A stretch of 64,000 nucleotides of DNA from Nitrospirota bacterium (GCA_021801345.1 JAJYYA010000005.1:1-64000), one strand, 5' to 3'; shown: positions 16,910-26,536, counted from the stretch's first letter. The notes: generated by a model not told the origin, from the letters alone. Made by a program: numbers and translations.

Positions 16910-18385
16910 TTACTTCAGAAGAAAGCTCTCCGGATCGGTCGAATGAAAGAGGATCTGCGGCGTCTGGCTCCGGTTGTGGCGTCGGGCGGCATCCTCGACC
17001 CGAGGCTTGACATAGGTATAGAGCCGTTCGACCGGGACCTCGTGCCCCTTCCCGGAGGACTCCGCGAGCGACTCGTTCAGCGACTTGAGAAGATAGTAGG
17101 TGAAGACCCCGTGCTCTCCCCGTTCGGTGATGCCCGAGATCTGGTCATGGGCGGCGGCGGAGAGGACGACGATCTTGCCGACGGAGGAGGATCCCATGTG
17201 GACAGCCACCAGGGGGCGGGCTCCCGTTTCAAGTACGGAGCGTCCGCCGGCTCCGGAGAAACAGGAGTCGAGCGCCACGAGGATCCTCTTGGCCGGAAGG
17301 GCGTTGAGATCGTCGTAGAGGGTCTTGAGAGGAAAAGCCGTGTCGGCGAGATCGGCAAGCTCGACGTCGGAGGTGACGAGGTAGGCCTCCTGGGAGTTCG
17401 GGTCGGGAGCCCCGTGGCCCGAAAAGTAGAAGAAGATCGTCGACTGGGAGTCGGTGTTGTTCTTGAGCCACCGTATCTCGGCCTTGAGAATTCCCTGGGT
17501 CGCATGTTTGTCGGTCACAATGTGGATGTTCCGTTCGGGGAATCCCAAGGCCCGGAGATGGAGTTTCATCGCCTGGGCGTCGCGGCTTGCATACTTGGCC
17601 GGAGGAATGTCGCTTCCCAGGTACTTCTCGATGCCGATCACGACGGCATAGGCATGGGGATTCTTCGGGAGTCTGTAGTCGGGTGTGTCGGCCGGGGTCT
17701 TGGGGACGAAGGCCTCGGCCGCAAGTTTTGAGGCCTTCTCCGCTCCGAGCCCCGAGGCGACCGCCGAGGAGACGAGTGCCTGGAGCTCCTGTCGGGAAAG
17801 GGCTCCGCTTCCTCCCGCGACCGTCTCTCCGGACTGTCCCAGATAGGCGATCCGGTCGGCCGCAACCTTCCGATAGAGTCTCTGACCCAGGGAAAACTGT
17901 TTCTTGACCTCCCGAGCGGTCTTTTCGATCAGGCCGTTTCTTGCATATCCGCCTTCCCCGCTCGAGATGACGCGGAAGAGGATCTTGCCGTTGTAGGCCG
18001 ATGAGGCTTCCGACGTGTCGTTGACCGAGAGTCCGGAGTTGAAGGAGAGTTTGAGGATCGCGTCGAAGCCGCTGTCGGGAGAGATCAGGTCGGGGGTGGT
18101 GAGGGTGGGCGTCCCGCCCATCTGTTTGATCGTCTTGGCAATGTCCGCGGTCAGCTCCTTCGAGAGATCGGAGTTCGGGGCCAGAACCATCCGGTTGTAG
18201 GTGGTGATGACCCCGAAGTGGAGGGGGCGTCTGGCGGCCAGGACCGCCTTCGAGACGTCCTCCCGGGTCTGGGGGGCGATATAGTCGAGGGTTGTCGTGG
18301 AGCTGCAGGCGGAAAGTCCCGCAAGGGCCGAGAGTGCAAGGGCCGGCAGTGCAAATAAAACTCGCTTGGAATTGTTGTGTTTCAT
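16910..18385 (-). CDS. Caspase-fold (peptidase C14) lipoprotein
   Basis: The 491-aa protein has a lipoprotein signal (hydrophobic run ending LSALAGLSAC), so it should sit in the envelope. After a 220-residue N-terminal part comes a caspase domain: YAVVIGIEKYLG, the catalytic histidine in FFYFSGHGAPD (about 324) and the catalytic cysteine in VALDSCFSG (about 374). Members of this family cleave after basic residues or act as signalling proteases. The ATG at 18385 has AGGAGG 7 nt upstream. It follows the DUF4384-like lipoprotein gene by 58 bp, probably in one transcript. Substrate unknown. Confidence 0.9.
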   Translation of the reverse strand: MKHNNSKRVLFALPALALSALAGLSACSSTTTLDYIAPQTREDVSKAVLAARRPLHFGVITTYNRMVLAPNSDLSKELTADIAKTIKQMGGTPTLTTPDLISPDSGFDAILKLSFNSGLSVNDTSEASSAYNGKILFRVISSGEGGYARNGLIEKTAREVKKQFSLGQRLYRKVAADRIAYLGQSGETVAGGSGALSRQELQALVSSAVASGLGAEKASKLAAEAFVPKTPADTPDYRLPKNPHAYAVVIGIEKYLGSDIPPAKYASRDAQAMKLHLRALGFPERNIHIVTDKHATQGILKAEIRWLKNNTDSQSTIFFYFSGHGAPDPNSQEAYLVTSDVELADLADTAFPLKTLYDDLNALPAKRILVALDSCFSGAGGRSVLETGARPLVAVHMGSSSVGKIVVLSAAAHDQISGITERGEHGVFTYYLLKSLNESLAESSGKGHEVPVERLYTYVKPRVEDAARRHNRSQTPQILFHSTDPESFLLK

Positions 18386-18443
18386 CGTAGTCCTCCTATG
18401 TGGAGTAGCAATCTTCCGGGAGTGTCCCGGAGAGTTCGTTGAT

Positions 18444-19586
18444 TCATCGGGATTCAAAGGAGCGGAGCCGGATCGTCTTCTCCTCCTCACGCGCTTTTTT
18501 ATTTCCCAAGATTGTGAAGGTCTGCGCCGCATCATTGAACGGGATATCGAGGCGGATCAGCCTCCCGAAGAGGTCGTAGGTCGTCTTGTTGTCGGAGAGC
18601 CAGATATCCGGGGGGAGAGGCTTCGTCGTGGCGATGACCCGGAGAATTTCAAAGGATTCGGAGGCTCCCTTTGGAAGCTCGGCCTCGAGTGCGACCCCCT
18701 CCCGGGCGATCTCCCCGGAGGGGAACGTGGCCGTCTCTCCTGTTCTGGCGTGCCAGAGGGCGAGAAAACGAGGATCCGGGACAATCAGTGAAAAGGAATG
18801 GTCGGACGGGTTCTCGTCGATCAGGTAGAGATAGCTGTCTTGGCCCACGAAGATCCGGACGACGGCAAGATCTCCCTCCCGATAGAAGGGCTGGTTCAGT
18901 GAGAGCTTCACCATGGGTCGATGGCTCTCGGGGGGGAGATGGACGAGACAGGTCTTGACGACCACGGCAATGCGGGTTCTGAGACAGTCTTCGCAGTCGC
19001 CCGTTCCTACGAAAGAGGGGTTGCTCTTAAGTATCACATGCCCCAATATGAGCGCTCTTTTCTGTGCCAGGAGATCGCTCTCCACATACTGGTCCGCTCG
19101 ACCGGAGAATGAGGACTGGCCGCTCAGAAAGGAATCCTCAACCTCCTCTCCCCCCAGAAGGGTCCGTATGGCGAGCTCCTCGGCCCGGGAGACGGCCAGT
19201 GACCGGATCGCCTTCGGTGGATCAGACGCGGCTCCTATCGCCGCTCCCGTGCTTTCGACCCAGGTGCAGCCCCGGGGGTCTTTGTCGAGGATGCGGGCCC
19301 AGTCTCCGGGGGGAGAGGTCTTGGGGGAGAGCGCGCCTGAGAGGCCGACCGAGGAAGAGGCGCCGGAGGAGGGGATCTTTCCGCGAAGGCTCAGGGGGGC
19401 GTTTCCGGAGGAGGCCCCCTCCTTCGCAGGACCTGAGTGAGCGCAGCCTCCGAAGAGGGCGAGGAGGAGCGCGAAAAGAATCGCGCCGCTTTCGCGCGAC
19501 CGGACCCTTTTCTCGGATGAGAAGGCGGGAGGGCTCCCTCTAAGAAAGGTCTTGTAACGAGACAAAATCTCTTTGCCGATCGTCAT
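18444..19586 (-). CDS. Lipoprotein with C-terminal DUF4384-like domain
   Basis: The 380-aa protein has a long charged N-region, a hydrophobic segment and the lipobox LLALFGGC (cysteine near residue 48). The C-terminal half reads FYREGDLAVVRIFVGQDSYLYLIDENPSDHSFSLIVPDPRF, matching the DUF4384 beta-fold pattern in which a phrase about polar/charged strands ends with a P-D or P-N motif. DUF4384 is often encoded beside or fused to caspase-like peptidases, as here. The start could be further downstream because the ribosome site is weak. Confidence 0.75.
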   Translation of the reverse strand: MTIGKEILSRYKTFLRGSPPAFSSEKRVRSRESGAILFALLLALFGGCAHSGPAKEGASSGNAPLSLRGKIPSSGASSSVGLSGALSPKTSPPGDWARILDKDPRGCTWVESTGAAIGAASDPPKAIRSLAVSRAEELAIRTLLGGEEVEDSFLSGQSSFSGRADQYVESDLLAQKRALILGHVILKSNPSFVGTGDCEDCLRTRIAVVVKTCLVHLPPESHRPMVKLSLNQPFYREGDLAVVRIFVGQDSYLYLIDENPSDHSFSLIVPDPRFLALWHARTGETATFPSGEIAREGVALEAELPKGASESFEILRVIATTKPLPPDIWLSDNKTTYDLFGRLIRLDIPFNDAAQTFTILGNKKAREEEKTIRLRSFESR

Positions 19587-19611
19587 CGGACGCCCGTCTC
19601 TTCGTCTCGGA

Positions 19612-20778
19612 TCATCGGGGGTGGGGGACGGAAAAGGGAAAGTCTTCCCCCGGCTTGGGAACGACTGGCGTTGACATTGAGAAAGGCCTCCCCGAGGAGA
19701 GGGTCTTCTCCGGCCCCTTGTAGATGTGCGAGGAGGAGACGATGCGGTTACCGCTGACCACCGCCGCCTTCATCGCCTTTCGAAGCGAGGACTCGATCCG
19801 GCCGTTCTTCATCTGCATGGCAAGCGCCACCGCGGTATGTCCGGCACTGTCTGCAAGCAGGGGATCGGCTCCCGCTCCGATCAAATCCTGGACGATCTTG
19901 GAGTGCCCCTTCCACGCCGCCTCCATGAGGGCTGTCTCGCCTTTTCTGTCCTGCACGTTTACATCGGCCTTGGCGGAGAGGAGAAGCGGGATCACCGCCG
20001 TCGCTCCCGCCGAGGAGGCGTAGAGGAGGGCGGTTTCGCCCTCGTCGTCTCTGGCGTTGATCTCCGCCCCCCCGTCGATCAGGATCTTGGCGATTCCGGC
20101 CTGGTTGGCCTGGGCCGCCCCCATGAGGGCCGTGCCGCCGAAGTTGTTGCGCGCGTTGATGTTTGCGCCTCCGGCGACAAGGACCCGGACGACGTCTTCG
20201 TGGCCCTTGAACGTGGCCTCCATGAGAGGCGTCACCCCGTTGTTGTCGTCGGGGGTGTTGGGGTTGGCTCCGTGAGTGAGAAGAATCCGGGCAATTTTGG
20301 CATGACCACCGACGGCGGCCCGCATGAGGGCGGTCGATCCCTTGCTGTCCCGGGCGTTGACGTCGGCCTCGCGGTCGAGCAGAAAGAGAACGACGGAAGC
20401 CTTTCCGTGGCGGGAGGCGATCATAAGGGCGGTGCGACCCTCGTTGTTTGGGATATTGACGTGGGCGCCGGCCTTGACGAGAATCTCCGCGGCCTTCTTG
20501 TGTCCTGCGGCGGCGGCCCACATCAGGGGCGTCATCCCTCCGGACGAGGCGGTCGCATTGGGGCTGGCGCCTTGGGCGAGAGCATTCTTGAGGCCGGTGA
20601 GGTCCCCCGCATGGGCCGCGCGCTCAAGATCTCCGTCGGCATCGGCTAAGGCGGGCGAAACGGACAGCAGAAGTGTTAAAAGGCAGGCGAGAACCGGGAA
20701 AAAAAGACCGGGAAGGAGTCTCTGCGCTAACCCTGTCCCTGCCTTAATGTGCGGCAGGATCGTATCGATGGTCTTCAT
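19612..20778 (-). CDS. Secreted ankyrin-repeat protein
   Basis: The 388-aa protein has a signal peptide (hydrophobic run ending SPALA before DADG) and then about eight ankyrin repeats between residues 45 and 320. The repeats follow the G-TALM-AA--GH--I---L---GA--N pattern. The C-terminal 60 residues are Pro/Ser-rich. Ankyrin stacks mediate protein binding; the export signal places this one in the periplasm. Its ATG at 20778 overlaps the stop codon of the preceding gene (ATGA), indicating translational coupling. Confidence 0.9.
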   Translation of the reverse strand: MKTIDTILPHIKAGTGLAQRLLPGLFFPVLACLLTLLLSVSPALADADGDLERAAHAGDLTGLKNALAQGASPNATASSGGMTPLMWAAAAGHKKAAEILVKAGAHVNIPNNEGRTALMIASRHGKASVVLFLLDREADVNARDSKGSTALMRAAVGGHAKIARILLTHGANPNTPDDNNGVTPLMEATFKGHEDVVRVLVAGGANINARNNFGGTALMGAAQANQAGIAKILIDGGAEINARDDEGETALLYASSAGATAVIPLLLSAKADVNVQDRKGETALMEAAWKGHSKIVQDLIGAGADPLLADSAGHTAVALAMQMKNGRIESSLRKAMKAAVVSGNRIVSSSHIYKGPEKTLSSGRPFSMSTPVVPKPGEDFPFSVPHPR

Positions 20779-21905
20779 GGCGAGGTGGCTCCTGAGACGT
20801 TGGACTTTGAGATCCAGGGATACCAGTCGATTCCCACCATGGCGCGGATTAAAAACGACTGACTGCTTCCCAGTTGGACGGTGCCTCCGGGACCGGGAGG
20901 AGCCAAGAAGGTTGCTTGAGCAGATCCGATGGACATATTTTCTCCAACGATCTCGAGATAGGGGGTCCAATGATTGAAAAGACGATATTCGATATCCAGG
21001 GCAACATGTTCTTCTAAGTTGATGGATGAAGAGGTAAGACTTCCGGTGGGGAGCATGACATCCCCAACGCCAATCGCCAAAGAAACAAGAGTGCTGCCAG
21101 AAAAAATTGGCCAACCGAAACGGAGAGGATCTATGGAGAAATCAGTCATCCCGGCCGATCCACCGGAAAGTGTTTGTCCGGAAGAGGAAATCGGAATAAC
21201 AATCGGAGCATTTCCCAGATAATCGATGTTGACCTGCGGCATGTAGGCCGAAAGATCACCCAAATTCGTGAAAGAATACCCCATGCGCATACCCACACCG
21301 ACGAACGGTCCGGAAGAGCTCATCGTCAATCCTCCGTTTCCCCCGCCGCTGGAATTGCTACTCATCTCGGAAATCCCTGCTCGTGGCCCTATGAATAAGC
21401 CTCTCCAAAGAATGACCGGACGGGCAGGGGGAGGGGCACTGACGGTTCCATCGGTCCCGGAAAGCCAGACGACTTCGTTCTTTGGATCGAGAAGTTCTGC
21501 CTGAGAGTCTTCTCGTATATGGAGTGTGAAGTCCGGTCTGATATTCGTAAGGGAGAGGACGGTTGGATGCTTTTTTAGAGCCATTTTCAGATTTTTTGTT
21601 TTGATCCCGGGGGCGGCCGTGAGGGCAATGCGCGGAACGCGGGAGTGGGAGTTGCGGAACTCCTGGTACCAGACGGCCCCGGTGATCTTGTCCAGAAACC
21701 GATCGGCTCCCGATTCTTGCGACCCGGAGAAACCCATGGATGAGCAGGCCGAAAGGAGTCCGAGCAACAAGATCGACAAAAAACCGAAGAAAACCGAGGA
21801 CTGGAGTCTCCCCAGCACCTCCCATCGGAGATCCGACTTGGCATTTCTCAAGGGGGCCAAGGGGGGAAGTCCGTCCTTTTTTTTCGAAGATAACAAGAGA
21901 TTCAC
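20775..21905 (-). CDS. Putative outer-membrane lipoprotein
   Basis: I do not recognise the family. The 376-aa product has a hydrophobic segment with lipobox LLGLLSAC (about residues 45-57) and then alternating polar/hydrophobic stretches rich in Gly, Ser and aromatics (GPFVGVGMRMGYSF, HVALDIEYRLFNHW), as in outer-membrane beta-barrels. I chose GTG at 21905 because it overlaps the upstream stop as GTGA and has GGAG 7 nt before it. A shorter form from GTG 21818 would place the signal peptide nearer the N-terminus. Confidence 0.65.
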   Translation of the reverse strand: MNLLLSSKKKDGLPPLAPLRNAKSDLRWEVLGRLQSSVFFGFLSILLLGLLSACSSMGFSGSQESGADRFLDKITGAVWYQEFRNSHSRVPRIALTAAPGIKTKNLKMALKKHPTVLSLTNIRPDFTLHIREDSQAELLDPKNEVVWLSGTDGTVSAPPPARPVILWRGLFIGPRAGISEMSSNSSGGGNGGLTMSSSGPFVGVGMRMGYSFTNLGDLSAYMPQVNIDYLGNAPIVIPISSSGQTLSGGSAGMTDFSIDPLRFGWPIFSGSTLVSLAIGVGDVMLPTGSLTSSSINLEEHVALDIEYRLFNHWTPYLEIVGENMSIGSAQATFLAPPGPGGTVQLGSSQSFLIRAMVGIDWYPWISKSNVSGATSP

Positions 21906-23254
21906 TGTGCCGCTCCAATCAATTCGGTCACCCATCCGCTGTTTTGAACCCAGACATTCCCGGTGCCAGATAGATCGATGGCGATATTGCTCGGATTCTT
22001 GATGCTTGCAATATAGTGATTGCAAGGACTGTTGTCCGATAGCATTCCTGGGGAGCAGTAGTAATTGAAAGATTGGGTCGATACGACATATTCCGTCACG
22101 ATTCCCGAGGAAGCGGTGCCATTAATGTAGGGAGAGGTTTCAACGACCCAGACGTTTCCCTTGCTGTCCACAGCGATGCCACCGCCATTTGAATAGTTGG
22201 GAAAGGACCAGTTGGAAACCGAGGAAGAAACGGTACCGTTGGCACTGATCTTCAGAATGTTGCTTCCGTTGTCGACCCAGATGCTTCCGGTCGTTGTGTC
22301 TGTGGGATCGGAGGAGAGAAACGAAAAGCTATTATTGTTGTAACTTGATGATTGATTATTTAATGAGACCGTATGAGTGCACCCTCCCCCCGTGCTGCAG
22401 AATGTGGTAGGGGGTGAGGTTCCGGATGGATACTCTAAGACTATGGTGTTATTATTAAAATTGCCAGTTGAGGAATTGTAAAAGGAGGCTGCGAGCCAGA
22501 CGTTTCCAACTGCATCAGAAGTCAATCCTACAATCGATTGAAGAGTACTCCCGGAGGGGAGCGTGGAGGCAATCAGTGCGGCCGTGCCATAACTGGCACC
22601 TGTATATGGTATTTTCATGAAAAACAGAGAATCGCTATTGCCATTATATGCGGCCATCCAGACATTCCCCTTCGGATCGGAGGTGATATTGCCGGTACTG
22701 TATATATAGTCAGAATCGGTAAGGCTTGACAGGCTCACAGTACAACCTGAGTAACAATATGTGACTGCGGCCCCATAGCCACTCGATGTTTTTGGAATCT
22801 CGATTACCGTTCCATTTCTAGCAAGGCTACTATTGCTCGTGTTGTTGGTTCCGATCCAGAGATCCCCCGTTTTTGGGTTGATCGCCAATCCGCTAAGCGA
22901 GTTAGTCCCGGGATTAAAACTGTAATTGCAGCCGGAATTACAGAATGTGATCTGATCGGAGGCGTTTCCCTTCGGGAGTTCCACGATTTCACTGGAACTA
23001 TAGAGCCAGACATTGCCCGAAGAATCGATCGTTGGACCAGATACGCCAGAATTGAAGCTTGAAGGAAGAGAGTAAGTACATGCACTGCCACAATACGTTG
23101 CGACCGCTGTCGACCCTCCTGTAAGGGTCATCCCGGAGTTGTTGTTTCCGCAGGCGTATAGACCGAATGAGAAGATGAGAGACAAGCACCACGGGGCGAA
23201 TCTCGCCACGCCCCGGCAAAAAAAACGATCCCCTCTCTCAACATCGAGCGTCAT
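21902..23254 (-). CDS. Lipoprotein with Vgb/NHL-like beta-propeller repeats
   Basis: The 450-aa protein has an N-terminal signal with lipobox FGLYAC and at least five copies of a propeller-blade pattern: I--D--GNVWL/V, e.g. IDSSGNVWLYSS, INPKTGDLWIG, SDPKGNVWMAA, SDAVGNVWLAA and VDSKGNVWVVE. This resembles virginiamycin-lyase-like or NHL propellers used for binding. Recurrent Cys pairs (YCGSACTYSL, FCNSGCNYSF) suggest disulfides in an oxidising compartment. Its base composition is clearly lower in GC than its neighbours, hinting at transfer. The ATG at 23254 follows GGGGAG. Confidence 0.8.
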   Translation of the reverse strand: MTLDVERGDRFFCRGVARFAPWCLSLIFSFGLYACGNNNSGMTLTGGSTAVATYCGSACTYSLPSSFNSGVSGPTIDSSGNVWLYSSSEIVELPKGNASDQITFCNSGCNYSFNPGTNSLSGLAINPKTGDLWIGTNNTSNSSLARNGTVIEIPKTSSGYGAAVTYCYSGCTVSLSSLTDSDYIYSTGNITSDPKGNVWMAAYNGNSDSLFFMKIPYTGASYGTAALIASTLPSGSTLQSIVGLTSDAVGNVWLAASFYNSSTGNFNNNTIVLEYPSGTSPPTTFCSTGGGCTHTVSLNNQSSSYNNNSFSFLSSDPTDTTTGSIWVDNGSNILKISANGTVSSSVSNWSFPNYSNGGGIAVDSKGNVWVVETSPYINGTASSGIVTEYVVSTQSFNYYCSPGMLSDNSPCNHYIASIKNPSNIAIDLSGTGNVWVQNSGWVTELIGAAQ

Positions 23255-23384
23255 CTGAAAAGTCTCCCCTCTGCATATTCGCCGAATTTTCGGTCCTGCT
23301 ATTTTCACTAAAGATCTATCCCCCCAAGAGCCTTTGGCGACTCTTGGGGGAGCGCTCAAAATTTCCCCTGCCATCTCTCTCTGT

Positions 23385-23951
23385 TCAATGCTTCGCCTCT
23401 TCCTTGCTGAGTTCGTCGAAGCCCTTGTCGGCATCCTTCTCGATCGCCTTCTTCATTTTGGCGTTCATGTCCTTGTACTCCTTGAGCATGTTCTTGAAGG
23501 TCGCAAGGTCGATCTGGGCTTTGGCATACACCGTTCCGTCAGAGTCCTTGTAGTGGTCGACGATCATGACTCCCCGAAGCGTCTGCTTTGTGAAGCTCTT
23601 GATCGTGCTGGTGGCCTCCTGCTCGGCTGCGGTCTGGTCTTCGTTTGCGCCTCCGGCAACGCTGTTCTGGTAGGACTTGGAGAGGATCGCGGTATAGGTC
23701 TTAAGCTCCTGGGCGACTTTGGCGGTGGCCCGCATGTCGGCCGTCTGGGTGGCGAGCGAGAGGTCCGGGATGTGCTGGGCGAGGCCAACGCCGCAGATGA
23801 TCTTCTGCTGGGGATCGAAGCAGGCGCCCCGACGCACCCAGGAGGGAGCGCTCGAAGTGCTGGCGATGCGTCCGCCCTCATGGGCGCAGGCAGAGAGGGC
23901 GAAGGAGAGAAGGAGAAGGGGGAGAAGGATCTTTTTGCCGGATCGGTTCAT
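23385..23951 (-). CDS. LPP20-like lipoprotein
   Basis: The 188-aa protein has a clear lipoprotein signal (LLLLSFALSAC). It is followed by the LPP20-type pattern: APSWVRRG, ICGVGLAQH, then a helix with ATQTADMRATAKVAQEL and a late VYAKAQIDL strand. LPP20 proteins are outer-membrane-associated and of unknown function. The C-terminus is a charged helix (MKKAIEKDADKGFDELSKEEAKH). AAGGAG lies 7 nt before the ATG. It lies between the Deg-like protease and the propeller lipoprotein. Confidence 0.85.
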   Translation of the reverse strand: MNRSGKKILLPLLLLSFALSACAHEGGRIASTSSAPSWVRRGACFDPQQKIICGVGLAQHIPDLSLATQTADMRATAKVAQELKTYTAILSKSYQNSVAGGANEDQTAAEQEATSTIKSFTKQTLRGVMIVDHYKDSDGTVYAKAQIDLATFKNMLKEYKDMNAKMKKAIEKDADKGFDELSKEEAKH

Positions 23952-24024
23952 GGAGGGCTCCTTGTCGGATTTGAGTGGCTGTCGGTACGTTCGGTTTTGT
24001 GGCTCATCTGTCTAGTTCGGGTGT

Positions 24025-25146
24025 CTAGTTCGGGGGAAGGAGAGCCTTTCCTCCGAGCTTTTTTTCAATATCGCGATGCATGGACTGTCCCAGGTTCTCG
24101 AGCTTTTCCATCTCCCTTTCAAGGACCGATCGGGCCTTGAAGGGATGGGGCGGGGTCACGAGCCCCGGGAGGTGGGGCTGGTTCTCATTGTTTTGGGGCG
24201 AGACGGACCCGCTTTGAGAAGGGGACGGAGGGGTTTCAGGGGCGTTCGGGGTTTGAGTCTCAGGCGAAGTGGGGCGGGGAGGGGCGGAGGCGATGACCGC
24301 AGGCTTCGCTTCGGGGGCCGGCCAGCCGCCGGAGCGTCTGATCCACTTCGAGACCACGTCCGACTGGAGAGAGAAGTTGATGCTGGTGATGGCAAGTCCG
24401 TCGGCGGATTTGCGGGCGATGGCCGTATCGACGCCCACCATGCGTCCCCGGGAGTCGAGCAGGGGACCGCCCGAGTTTCCTCGGTTCATTCCTGCGTCGG
24501 TCTGAAAGACGTTTTTTCCGGGGACCCCCTCGAAGTCCAGGATCTGGGTGCTGATGATTCCCTCCGTCATCGACCAGAGGCCGCCCGACTCGGGATTGCC
24601 GATGGCAACCACCCGCTGGCCGGGGACGACGTCGGAGGCCTTGCCCAACGAGATGCGGGCGGGAAAGGGAGGCGGCTCGGCCGGGCGCAGAAGCGCCAGG
24701 TCAAGGCGGGTATCGTAGCGTTCGAGGGTCGCGCGGGTCCGGTGCCGAAGATCGAGGGCGGGGTCGCCCGAGAGCTTGTCCGGCTTGTAGTAGACGAAGA
24801 GATGGACGAAGGGTCGTCCCGTCTCCTTGTCCATGATGACGTGGGCGTTCGTGAGAACGTCGCCGCGACGCGTCACGAGGCTTCCGGCTCCGAGCTCTCC
24901 CTTGCCTTCGCTGTTGAATCCCGCTACAGCCACAACAGCAGGGGAGAGCGTCCGGTAAATCGCGGCAGGGGAAAGGCGGGAAGGACTTCCTGCGGACGTG
25001 GCGAAGAGGCGAGCGTGAAGAGGGGATCGGGTCTTCCCTTCCGGAGGGCTTTGCGCGATCGAGACGGAGGGCGCAAGGAAGAATCCGCCGAAAAGTCCGA
25101 GGAGGAAAAGACGCCCGGCAAAAAAACGAGTCGGAAATGCTTTCAC
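24025..25146 (-). CDS. Deg/HtrA-like trypsin-fold serine protease, periplasmic
   Basis: The 373-aa protein has an N-terminal export signal (FAGRLFLLGLFGGFFLAPSVSIA) and a trypsin-like domain with the full triad: His in LTNAHV (about 102), Asp in RLDLALL (about 148) and Ser in GNSGGPL (about 225). No PDZ domain follows; the C-terminus is a Pro-rich linker and a short helix, so this is a shortened relative of HtrA. I chose GTG at 25146 with GGAG 7 nt upstream; an ATG at 25257 would extend the N-region by 37 residues. It heads the envelope cluster. Confidence 0.87.
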   Translation of the reverse strand: MKAFPTRFFAGRLFLLGLFGGFFLAPSVSIAQSPPEGKTRSPLHARLFATSAGSPSRLSPAAIYRTLSPAVVAVAGFNSEGKGELGAGSLVTRRGDVLTNAHVIMDKETGRPFVHLFVYYKPDKLSGDPALDLRHRTRATLERYDTRLDLALLRPAEPPPFPARISLGKASDVVPGQRVVAIGNPESGGLWSMTEGIISTQILDFEGVPGKNVFQTDAGMNRGNSGGPLLDSRGRMVGVDTAIARKSADGLAITSINFSLQSDVVSKWIRRSGGWPAPEAKPAVIASAPPRPTSPETQTPNAPETPPSPSQSGSVSPQNNENQPHLPGLVTPPHPFKARSVLEREMEKLENLGQSMHRDIEKKLGGKALLPPN

Positions 25147-25480
25147 AATGGCTCCGATCCCGGCATTGCCGGAGTTCTGGGGCAAAACAGGCCCCCCCTT
25201 TTGGGAGAAAGAAGGAGCGAAGACGAGAATCAAAGTTTTCTGATGAAATGGTAGCAAATTGAAGATAAATGTAAACTATTCTTAGGTTTGCATGACTACT
25301 ACTAAAGTAGGATATTTTTCTCTTTAATTTTCAATTAACATAAGATTAAGTTTGGTGGGTTATTGCAGTATCAGGAATATTTCAGGCAGATATTTCCCCC
25401 GAAGCGGCAACAGGAGTCTTTCCCGGAGGTTCCTGGTCTCTGTTTGCCGCCCCGGGAGAGCCATCTCACGGAGGCGTCGC
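25147..25480. other. AT-rich divergent intergenic region
   Basis: The 334 bp between the Deg-like protease and the LuxR-type gene are strikingly AT-rich from 25250 to 25360 and must hold promoters for both directions. CTAC-TAAA-GTAG near 25300-25311 is a small inverted repeat. I see no coding sequence. Confidence 0.45.
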
Positions 25481-26536
25481 ATGGATCTGTCCCCCTCTGA
25501 TTTGCGCCTTTCCGTTCTCGACCTCCTCGGACGTCTATACGACGCTCCGGACAAGGCCGCCCTTCTTTCGGTCCTTCACGCCGGACTCGCAAAGATCCTG
25601 CCCCTTGCGCCTGCTCTTTTCTTCCTTCCCGTCGACTCCTGCAGCGGACGCTGGGAGACCGAGGGCTACCACTCCCTTCCGGAAGGGGCCTCCTGGGCCC
25701 GGGAGTGGGCCCTCTTCTACCTGAAAATCGATCCTCTGGCGCCCGTGGCCTTCTCGGGCCAGAATGGCCGCCCTCTCCGGTATTCGGATGTCGGGGAGTT
25801 TGAAGACTTCAGATCTTCCCGGTATTACCGGGAGTTTTTTTCTCAGATTCCTGCGGCGTTTTCCCTGCTTTTGCCTCTCGCGTGCCATGGAGAGCGCCTG
25901 GGAGCGGTCTGGCTTCTTCGGCAGGAGTCCTCCGGGGAGTTCTCGGATGAGGAGCGGGACGTGGGGAACTTGGTCGGCTACCACCTTTCCCGGGCCCTTC
26001 TTCTTGTCACTTTGCGATCCCACCCGGCTCTTTGCGGCAAGCCGGGAGTCCTTGTCTATGACGGGGAGAAGAATCTTCTCTTCCGAAACGAGCGGGCCGA
26101 GACCATACTGGGACGCTCCGACCTCCGGTGGTGCCTCGACCATCCGGAGGACCCCCCTCCGGTTCTCCAGACGGAAAAAGGGATTTTCCATTGCCGTGTT
26201 CTTCCCGTCCGCGCTCCCTCCGGGGCCCCTTCGGAGGAAGGCGAACCCTCCCGCACCCGTCCTGGGCGAAGCGGTCGCGTCGTCATTCTCGAGTCCTACC
26301 GCCAAATTTCGATGATTTCCAAGAGGCTGGACCAGTTCGACCTGTCCCTGCGGCAGTCCGAGATCGTCCTTGAGGTGGTTCGGGGGCGCAGTAACAAGGA
26401 GATCGCGGAAAAGCTCGGCATCGCCCTTCAGACCGTCAAGGATCACATGCACGATATCTTTCGTCAGATGTGCGTCCGGAGCCGCACCGAACTCGTGGCT
26501 GCAGTTGTCCGGGGGATCGACCAGGAAGGGGAATAG
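25481..26536 (+). CDS. LuxR-type transcriptional regulator
   Basis: The 351-aa protein has a GAF-like N-terminal region (about residues 1-170) without an obvious autoinducer-binding signature, a middle part, and a C-terminal LuxR helix-turn-helix (LRQSEIVLEVVRGRSNKEIAEKLGIALQTVKDHMHDIF, about 285-325). The ATG at 25481 has GGAGG 7 nt upstream, so the longer reading from 25352 is rejected. It is divergent from the envelope cluster and could control it, but that is positional inference. Confidence 0.85.
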   Translation: MDLSPSDLRLSVLDLLGRLYDAPDKAALLSVLHAGLAKILPLAPALFFLPVDSCSGRWETEGYHSLPEGASWAREWALFYLKIDPLAPVAFSGQNGRPLRYSDVGEFEDFRSSRYYREFFSQIPAAFSLLLPLACHGERLGAVWLLRQESSGEFSDEERDVGNLVGYHLSRALLLVTLRSHPALCGKPGVLVYDGEKNLLFRNERAETILGRSDLRWCLDHPEDPPPVLQTEKGIFHCRVLPVRAPSGAPSEEGEPSRTRPGRSGRVVILESYRQISMISKRLDQFDLSLRQSEIVLEVVRGRSNKEIAEKLGIALQTVKDHMHDIFRQMCVRSRTELVAAVVRGIDQEGE

